A stretch of DNA of 64,000 bases from the IMG/VR virus record IMGVR_UViG_3300022074_000013, positions 30,776-94,775 of that record; one strand, 5' to 3'. The stretch's first letter is position 1, and each line of letters begins with the position of its first letter. The position numbers and the translations under genes were made by a program. Below are positions 58,534-64,000 of the stretch, piece by piece. The DNA is from a virus. The notes below the pieces were generated by a model. The model was not told the origin of the DNA. It searched no databases and was given only the letters and a program-made list of their open reading frames with translations.

Positions 58534-59869
58534 CGAAACATTTAGTAGAAAAGTATTACCCTACATTAAGGGTTCGTATTTCACTGAGATGGACGAAAGG
58601 ACTGTCTTCTCAGAGATATCTGATTACTTTTTAAAGTTCAACCAGCCCCCTACAACTGAGGCACTTCTCATAAATCTAGATAGTAATGAAGAGTTATCTG
58701 ATAACATTCTAGGTTCAGCAAAATCAGTTGTAGCGGGGTTCGGTTCTTTTGAGGAAGATACTCCTGTAGAATGGTTGACGGAAGAAACTGAGAAGTGGTG
58801 CCAAGACAGAGCAATCTATCTTGCACTTATGGACAGTATTGAAGTCGTAGACAAAAAGTCTCAAAGGTCTACAGGTGAGATTCCTGAATTATTGAAAGAC
58901 GCCTTATCAGTTACATTTGACGCAAACGTAGGTCATAATGTATTAGAAGACTCGGAGAAAAGATTTGAGTTTTATACTACAGAAGAAGAGAAGATACCAT
59001 TTGATTTGGAATACTTCAACAAAGTGACTAAGGGTGGATTACCAAACAAAACTTTGAACATTTGTCTCGCAGGAACAGGTGTTGGTAAATCACTATTCAT
59101 GTGTCACTGTGCTTCTGCTCACTTACTTATGGGTAAGAATGTATTGTACATTACCATGGAAATGGCAGAAGAAAGAATCGCAGAAAGAATCGATTCAAAC
59201 ATTATGAATGTACCAATCAAAGAACTGCCTGATATGTCTAAGTCAATGTATGGTAAGAAGATTGAAAAACTAAAAGACAAAACAAAAGGTAGAGTATTCA
59301 TTAAAGAATATCCTACAGCAGCTGCTCATGTTGGACACTTTAGACACTTACTACAAGAACTAGAACTCAAGAAAGATTTTAAACCCGATATAATCTATAT
59401 CGATTATCTAAACATATGTGGGTCATTACGTATCAGACCTGGCGCTGGTGCAAACTCTTACACATTGGTCAAGAGTATTGCTGAAGAAATGCGTGGTCTT
59501 GCGGTTGAATATGACGTGCCCATTATGAGTGCAACACAAACTACAAGAAGTGGTTTTGGTTCTACCGATATTGGTTTAGAAGATACCTCAGAATCATTTG
59601 GATTACCTGCAACAGCAGACTTTATGTTTGCTTTGATTACGTCTGAGGAACTAGAAGAGTTAGACCAAATGGTGGTCAAACAATTGAAAAACAGATACAA
59701 CGACCCTACAGTATTCAAAAGATTTGTTTTGGGTGTTGATAGAAGTCGTATGAAATTCTATGACTGTGAACAAGAAGCACAGGAAGAACTCGTTGATAGT
59801 GCAATTGCACAGGAAGACGACACGCCTGTAATGGACAGAAATGAGAAATTCAAGGACTTTAAAATATAA
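58466..59869 (+). CDS. 41: Replicative helicase gp41 (DnaB-like)
   Basis: 467 residues from 58466, overlapping uvsX by 68 bases; an ATG at 58481 ([15 protein letters not shown]) is equally possible. Walker A is [12 protein letters not shown], then [18 protein letters not shown], Walker [12 protein letters not shown] and [12 protein letters not shown], with the arginine finger region [24 protein letters not shown]. It unwinds the fork ahead of gp43. Confidence 0.95.
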   Translation: MSILSMENQARLEQTILKNLVLNETFSRKVLPYIKGSYFTEMDERTVFSEISDYFLKFNQPPTTEALLINLDSNEELSDNILGSAKSVVAGFGSFEEDTPVEWLTEETEKWCQDRAIYLALMDSIEVVDKKSQRSTGEIPELLKDALSVTFDANVGHNVLEDSEKRFEFYTTEEEKIPFDLEYFNKVTKGGLPNKTLNICLAGTGVGKSLFMCHCASAHLLMGKNVLYITMEMAEERIAERIDSNIMNVPIKELPDMSKSMYGKKIEKLKDKTKGRVFIKEYPTAAAHVGHFRHLLQELELKKDFKPDIIYIDYLNICGSLRIRPGAGANSYTLVKSIAEEMRGLAVEYDVPIMSATQTTRSGFGSTDIGLEDTSESFGLPATADFMFALITSEELEELDQMVVKQLKNRYNDPTVFKRFVLGVDRSRMKFYDCEQEAQEELVDSAIAQEDDTPVMDRNEKFKDFKI

Positions 59870-59870
59870 A

Positions 59871-59900
59871 AATACCTAAATAGTAAGACAGTATGGTATT
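59871..59900 (+). promoter_or_regulatory. Late-like box within a short inverted repeat
   Basis: CCTAAATA (59875-59882) lies between AATACC (59871-59876) and GGTATT (59895-59900), 6 bp. The predicted start near 59888 excludes the left arm. The ATG is at 59904. Confidence 0.4.
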
Positions 59901-59903
59901 ATT

Positions 59904-60080
59904 ATGGCAAAGAATTTGAAATCGCAAGAAGTTCTAGACTTACTACAACAGAAAGTTAGTTTGAAAAAGGAATTAAGACTTGCAAGAAAACAAAAAGACT
60001 CTAATGAGGTGCAACGCCTCAATGGTGCCATATCTTCTATTGACAAACACCTTAGTTCGACACCATTACAGAAATCATAA
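59904..60080 (+). CDS. 58-residue coiled-coil protein
   Basis: MAKNLKSQEVLDLLQQKVSL, then KKELRLARKQKDSNEVQRLN, and a tail ending LSSTPLQKS. Basic and helical, with a good heptad pattern. Not recognised. An out-of-frame ATG at 59893 is less likely. The stop overlaps the next late promoter. Confidence 0.5.
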   Translation: MAKNLKSQEVLDLLQQKVSLKKELRLARKQKDSNEVQRLNGAISSIDKHLSSTPLQKS

Positions 60081-60119
60081 ATAGTAGACAAACACTTCAA
60101 AAGGTGGTAGCCTACTATT
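60076..60119 (+). promoter_or_regulatory. Late promoter with start-blocking inverted repeat
   Basis: CATAAATA (60076-60083). AATAGTAG (60080-60087) and CTACTATT (60112-60119) pair perfectly, with AAGGTGG in the loop and the ATG of 60120 next to the right arm. The predicted late start near 60089 removes the left arm. Confidence 0.68.
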
Positions 60120-61325
60120 ATGGCAGTTAAAAATTTACATTTAGAACATTTAGAAGACGAGATTATCAATAATGGTATTGATGGTGGACGTTCTGCTATC
60201 TATTTCCTTATGGAACTACGCAAAATGCTCAAGGGTAATAGTAGTTCACGTGTTAACATGACTGTCAAATGGGACGGTGCACCTGCTATATGGGCAGGGC
60301 CTCACCCCGAATCAGGTGAGTTCTTTGTTGCAAAGAAATCTTTATTCACCCAAAAACAATTACACTATAAATCAGAACAAGAAATCAAAGACGCACCTGA
60401 ACTTACAGGTGACCTAGAAGAAAAATTCCTTACTTCATTTAGATATCTTTCAAAAGTAGGCATGAAAGAAATCCTACAAGGTGATTTAATGTATACTAAT
60501 GATAAAGGTTCTACTAAATTTGATGACGGTAAGTACATTACATTCCAACCTAATACAATTCTATACGCAGTCAAAGAAGATTCAGACTTAGGTAAAAGGA
60601 TTAAGAAATCAAAAATGGGTATCGTATTTCATACCACATACAGTGGTTCTACCATAGAAGGATTAGGTGCTAAATTTGGTGCAAATATAAGTGGACTAAA
60701 ACAAGGTGACGTTTGGATAGATGACGCAACATATAAAGACGTTAGTGGTACAGGTTCAATGACTGCTAAAGAAGCAATGCATTTATCTAAGATACTAACC
60801 GCAACAGGTAAAGCATTCCATGGAATCAAGAAAAATGATTTAACTAAGTTCCAAAAAGTTATGGCAACTATGGAATCAAAAGGTGCTTCGGGGGCAACAT
60901 ATAAAACATATGCTAACTCACTTATACGTACAGGTGGTAAATTCAAACCAAACTCTCAAGACTACATAAACTATGTTGGTAAATATTGGGAAGAAAAAAT
61001 AGTTGCAAAAGTAAAACAAGAAAAGACTAAGAATATCAAAAGAGAGATTGGACAAGATTTAATTAAAGAATTAAATGGATTAAGAAAAATGATTGATAAT
61101 CTTACTGCTTTCCAATCATATTTGGTAGAAGGTAAAATGTTAATTATCAATTGTCTTAACAGAGTTAAGGGTATAGGAACATTCAAGAAAACAAACAAGG
61201 GATTTGAAGTAGTAAATCCCGAAGGTTACGTAGCAATCGATAAAGAAGGTGGTGCTGTTAAACTGGTAGACCGTATGGAATTTGCCTATAATAACTTCAC
61301 TGCACAAAAGAATTGGGATAAATAG
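60120..61325 (+). CDS. KxDG nucleotidyltransferase/ligase-like protein
   Basis: 401 residues. The N-terminal part has VNMTVKWDGAPAIWAG, a KxDG motif like the nucleotidylated Lys of ATP-dependent DNA/RNA ligases. It is followed by a GDLMYTND strand (motif III-like) and SKMGIVFHTTYSG. This matches, as I recall, DUF6267-type proteins of marine T4-like phages. The C-terminal half is helical and Lys-rich. It could seal or cap nucleic acid, but motifs IV and V are not certain. It heads a group of three genes ending with a nucleotidyltransferase-kinase. Confidence 0.6.
   Translation: MAVKNLHLEHLEDEIINNGIDGGRSAIYFLMELRKMLKGNSSSRVNMTVKWDGAPAIWAGPHPESGEFFVAKKSLFTQKQLHYKSEQEIKDAPELTGDLEEKFLTSFRYLSKVGMKEILQGDLMYTNDKGSTKFDDGKYITFQPNTILYAVKEDSDLGKRIKKSKMGIVFHTTYSGSTIEGLGAKFGANISGLKQGDVWIDDATYKDVSGTGSMTAKEAMHLSKILTATGKAFHGIKKNDLTKFQKVMATMESKGASGATYKTYANSLIRTGGKFKPNSQDYINYVGKYWEEKIVAKVKQEKTKNIKREIGQDLIKELNGLRKMIDNLTAFQSYLVEGKMLIINCLNRVKGIGTFKKTNKGFEVVNPEGYVAIDKEGGAVKLVDRMEFAYNNFTAQKNWDK
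61317..61324 (+). promoter_or_regulatory. Late-type box, leaderless spacing
   Basis: GATAAATA ends 5 bases before the ATG at 61330 and overlaps the previous stop. No ribosome site in the gap. Confidence 0.5.
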
Positions 61326-61329
61326 AAGT

Positions 61330-62166
61330 ATGTATGACGATTTAATAATAGAAGACGCAGAATACCAAGGTAAGAAGGTCAAACTGAATGACCCTATCAG
61401 AAACCCTAGTGGTAGTAAAAAGAAGTTCAAGGTCTACGTTAAGAACGATAAAGATAATGTCGTTAAGGTTGAGTTTGGTGACCCTAATATGGAAATCAAA
61501 CGTGACGACCCCAAGAGATTAAAAGCATATCGTGCTAGAATGAACTGTGATACAGACCCAGGCCCAAAATGGAAAGCAAACTATTGGTCTTGTTGGCAAT
61601 GGAGAGCAAACGCACCAGTAGATGACGATGTCAAATATGACTTTGAATATTTCTTAGGTGAAGTAGTATCAATGAAAACTAGACTGAAAATGAAACAGGC
61701 ATTCAAGAAGAACAAAGCAAAGATACTAAGAGCAAGAAAGAAAGCTGCTAAGAAACCACAACTACAGAAAGGTCAGATAGAAAAGAAAGCAGAATTACAG
61801 GCACGTAAAGCAATAGAAAAGAAAATTCTTAAAGGTAAATCCAAGAAAGATTTAGGTGTTGGTGCAAAAGCAGCCCTTGAAAAACAAATGGCGAAGAAAC
61901 AAAAAGCAATCAAGAAGATTGCTATGAAGATACGTAAAGACGTAATCGCAAAAGAGAAAGCAAAAATCAAAAAGAAACTTGGGGGTGTGAATGAAGAGTT
62001 TGCATTACCAAAATATCCAGCACAAACTGATATCAAATTTAAAGAGGATGATTGGGTAATTGGTGACCCTGAAAAGGGATATGAGTATGACACCTCTAAG
62101 ACTGGTGACCAAAACATGGAAATCATGAATGACTTGGTGGATAAAGAAAGGGAGACAATGAAGTGA
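61330..62166 (+). CDS. Conserved phage protein with basic helical middle
   Basis: The start at 61330 (MYDDLIIEDAEYQGKKVKLN) is set by the late box 5 bases before; the frame upstream is inside the previous gene. 278 residues. The N-terminal domain is KKFKVYVKNDKDNVVKVEFGDPNMEI with ARMNCDTDPGPKWKANYWSCWQW. A Lys/Ala helix (about 115-215) and an acidic tail follow. The N-terminal domain is common in marine T4-like phages, function unknown. It could bind DNA through the basic helix. Confidence 0.65.
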   Translation: MYDDLIIEDAEYQGKKVKLNDPIRNPSGSKKKFKVYVKNDKDNVVKVEFGDPNMEIKRDDPKRLKAYRARMNCDTDPGPKWKANYWSCWQWRANAPVDDDVKYDFEYFLGEVVSMKTRLKMKQAFKKNKAKILRARKKAAKKPQLQKGQIEKKAELQARKAIEKKILKGKSKKDLGVGAKAALEKQMAKKQKAIKKIAMKIRKDVIAKEKAKIKKKLGGVNEEFALPKYPAQTDIKFKEDDWVIGDPEKGYEYDTSKTGDQNMEIMNDLVDKERETMK

Positions 62167-63449
62167 AATCTTTTAGGTCATTTAACGAGGCAAAAGAAAA
62201 GGGTGCTACATTTACATTTGGTAGATTCAATCCACCCACCACTGGTCACGCAAAACTAGTCAAGAAGTTGGAACAATCTTCCAAAGGTGGTTATGTGCCT
62301 TTAATTTACACTTCACATTCAAGTGACCCTAAAAAGAATCCTCTTAGTTACAAACAAAAAATTACATACCTCAAGAAGTTCTTTCCTAAGATTGGTGTTA
62401 TCAATACACCTGCACGAACTATCTTTGAAATTGTAGTAGACCTACACAACAAAGGATATACGAATGTACGTATGGTTGTAGGTTCAGATAGAGTCAAAGA
62501 GTTTGATATGCTTGTTAAGAAGTATAACGGAAAAAAAGGAAGACACGGTTTCTACAAATTCAATTCAATCGACATTATATCTGCTGGTGAACGTGACCCT
62601 GACGCAGATGACGTATCAGGAATGAGTGCAAGTAAAATGAGAGCACTTGCTGGTGAAGGAGACTTTGACGCATTCCAAGAAGGTGTTCCAAGTAAAAACA
62701 AAAGATTGGCACAGTCATTATATAAAGACGTTAGAACTGGTATGGGTATCAAAGAAGAAACTATACCTTGGTATATCAGAGAAGATTTGATTATGGAAGG
62801 TGTTTATGACCAAGGAATATTCAAAGCAGTATTTCTTATGGGTGGGCCAGGCAGTGGTAAATCCACAGTTGTAGATAGACTTGCACTAAAACCACTAGGT
62901 TTAAAACTTGTAAACACGGACAAAGCATTTGAAGTGGGACTAAAGAAAGCAGGTTTGGGACTTGACTTAAGAGGTGCAGACTTCTCTAAAGTTGACCCTG
63001 TACGTGCGAAAGCAAAGAAGATTACAGGTATGAATCTAGATAATTATATTGAAGGAAGACTAGGACTTATATTTGATACCACAGCTGCTAAGTCAAGCAA
63101 GATTGCAAACTATAAAAAGATGTTAGACAAACTAGGATACGATTATAAAATGGTATTCGTAAATACTTCTTTAGATAACGCACAAGCAAGAAACGATATG
63201 AGAGCAAGAAAACTACCACCTGAAATAGTAAAGGGTGATTGGGACGCCTCACAAAAAAATGCAAGTAAATTTAGAGCAATGTTCAAGAAAGATTTTGTAG
63301 AGATAACAAATAATGATGATGTTAAATCATTAGAAAAGAAAGCAGACCAGTTGTATAGTAAACTACTGACATGGACAAGTAAGTTCCCTAGTAACAAAAT
63401 GGCAATGGCATGGAGAGAACAAGAACTTCTTAAAAAGAAGTCTAAATAA
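62163..63449 (+). CDS. Nucleotidyltransferase-kinase fusion (NMNAT/NadR-like)
   Basis: 428 residues from GTG in a GTGA overlap. The N-terminal domain: ATFTFGRFNPPTTGHAKLV (HxGH-type motif, TGH), VRMVVGSDRVKEFD and SGMSASKMRALA (ISSTxxR-like), the cytidylyltransferase/NMNAT fold. The C-terminal domain (about 220-380): FLMGGPGSGKSTVVDRL P-loop, LIFDTTAAKS and a nucleotide-kinase-like lid. The fusion resembles NadR (NMN adenylyltransferase plus ribosylnicotinamide kinase), which would link it to NAD salvage, though other nucleotides are possible. Confidence 0.82.
   Translation: MKSFRSFNEAKEKGATFTFGRFNPPTTGHAKLVKKLEQSSKGGYVPLIYTSHSSDPKKNPLSYKQKITYLKKFFPKIGVINTPARTIFEIVVDLHNKGYTNVRMVVGSDRVKEFDMLVKKYNGKKGRHGFYKFNSIDIISAGERDPDADDVSGMSASKMRALAGEGDFDAFQEGVPSKNKRLAQSLYKDVRTGMGIKEETIPWYIREDLIMEGVYDQGIFKAVFLMGGPGSGKSTVVDRLALKPLGLKLVNTDKAFEVGLKKAGLGLDLRGADFSKVDPVRAKAKKITGMNLDNYIEGRLGLIFDTTAAKSSKIANYKKMLDKLGYDYKMVFVNTSLDNAQARNDMRARKLPPEIVKGDWDASQKNASKFRAMFKKDFVEITNNDDVKSLEKKADQLYSKLLTWTSKFPSNKMAMAWREQELLKKKSK
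63441..63448 (+). promoter_or_regulatory. Late-like box, leaderless spacing
   Basis: TCTAAATA ends 5 bases before the ATG at 63454. Overlaps the previous stop. Confidence 0.45.
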
Positions 63450-63453
63450 ACAT

Positions 63454-64000
63454 ATGAGAGTAACAAAAACTTACAAACAATCTGAATGGTTAGTAGAAGG
63501 CCCCGAAGAAGCAGCCTCTCTTAAAGCAGACCAAGCACGTGAAGTTGAAGATTTAAAACGAAGACACGAAGACGAAGTTGAAAATTTAAAACTGAAACAC
63601 GAAAGAGAGTCGGAAAGACAATCAAAAAAAGACGAAGCAGAAGCTGAAAGAGAATCACAACAAGAAGATACTTTACCTGATATCGAAGATTCAAAATATT
63701 TACAAGACGCTGTTGACGAAGGTAAGTTAGTTAGTAGTGTAGACAATGTACTTGATATTATTGTTAAAAAACTTAAATCTGAAATGGGTAAAAGATATAA
63801 GAAAGATGCAAAAGACGGAATAACATTTATTAGTTCTATAGCAAAAATGGTAGGAATTGTAGTATCTGATAAGAAACAAGGGAAAAACAGATTGTTCTTA
63901 AAACAAGGTGATGAATTAGAAGAAGGACTTTGGGACAATATCAGAAAGAAAAGAGCTCGTGGTGAAAAGATGAGAAAGAAGGGTGAAAAAGGAGCTCCAA
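63454..64000 (+). CDS. Coiled-coil structural-type protein (3' end outside window)
   Basis: Open from ATG 63454 through the end of the window, at least 182 residues. MRVTKTYKQSEWLVEGPEEA, then a charged coiled coil (EVEDLKRRHEDEVENLKLKHERE). A compact domain follows with YLQDAVDEGKLVSSVDNVLDII. The last visible part, LWDNIRKKRARGEKMRKKG, is a conserved Lys/Arg motif seen in marine T4-like phage proteins. Function unknown; late-type promoter suggests a virion or packaging role. Confidence 0.65.
   Translation, partial: MRVTKTYKQSEWLVEGPEEAASLKADQAREVEDLKRRHEDEVENLKLKHERESERQSKKDEAEAERESQQEDTLPDIEDSKYLQDAVDEGKLVSSVDNVLDIIVKKLKSEMGKRYKKDAKDGITFISSIAKMVGIVVSDKKQGKNRLFLKQGDELEEGLWDNIRKKRARGEKMRKKGEKGAP

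Noticed and set aside
1-64000. CRISPR array, insertion sequences, integrase or attachment sites
   Set aside because: No regularly spaced direct repeats, transposase or integrase motifs were seen; the repeats present are protein-coding or promoter blocks.

Overview
The window is a contiguous piece of a T4-like (contractile-tailed) marine bacteriophage genome. It is AT-rich, almost every base is coding, and all genes I can support lie on the plus strand. The T4 core is unmistakable and in an order typical of marine T4-like phages: neck and tail completion proteins (13, 14, 15), terminase (16, 17), sheath, tube and portal (18, 19, 20), prohead core and protease (67/68-like, 21), scaffold and capsid (22, 23). 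These are followed by uvsY, uvsW, late sigma factor 55, 47/46, clamp and clamp loader (45, 44, 62), regA, DNA polymerase 43, uvsX and helicase 41. There are no photosynthesis genes. An outer-membrane curli pore (CsgG lipoprotein plus CsgF) points to a Gram-negative heterotroph as host. A SAR11- or OM43-type host would fit the style of this genome, but that is inference.

Layout. 1-8.5 kb: tail-fibre-like and repeat-rich structural proteins, then an accessory block (glycosyltransferase, two 2-oxoglutarate/Fe(II) oxygenases, a hotdog-like protein). 8.5-21.6 kb: virion assembly cassette ending in two tandem UUCG-loop terminators. 21.9-30 kb: a tail-tube-like protein, recombination genes, sigma factor 55, and the 47/46 nuclease. 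29.8-34 kb: accessory enzymes (di-iron ferritin-like protein, peptide deformylase, two tandem oxygenases). 34-38.4 kb: a CobT-like/CobS-like pair under three copies of one promoter block. 38.4-42 kb: sliding clamp, clamp loader and RegA, with a peroxiredoxin inserted between 44 and 62. 42-49.8 kb: the most unusual region, with small membrane proteins, CsgF, CsgG, two curlin-like repeat proteins, a FecR-like protein, a SleB-like wall hydrolase and a CHASE2-adenylate cyclase. 50-54.2 kb: Hsp20, a tRNA-Gly, a radical SAM protein, a short-chain dehydrogenase and a T4-type lysozyme. 54.2-59.9 kb: DNA polymerase, a nuclease, UvsX and helicase 41. 59.9-64 kb: a KxDG ligase-like protein, a nucleotidyltransferase-kinase fusion and structural-type proteins, the last cut by the window end.

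Regulation is readable. Structural and late genes follow T4-late boxes (TATAAATA and variants). Replication and recombination genes follow sigma70-type TATAAT boxes, several with an AAAACCC element at one fixed distance upstream. In many cases the box sits at exactly the distance that puts the predicted transcription start on the A of the ATG, which predicts leaderless mRNAs. Several of these promoters also lie within, or interrupt, perfect inverted repeats whose right arm covers or abuts the start codon. Read-through transcripts would then hide the start while transcripts from the local promoter would not, the logic known from T4 gene e. The curli genes follow a late box, whereas the SleB-cyclase pair has its own TATAAT promoter.
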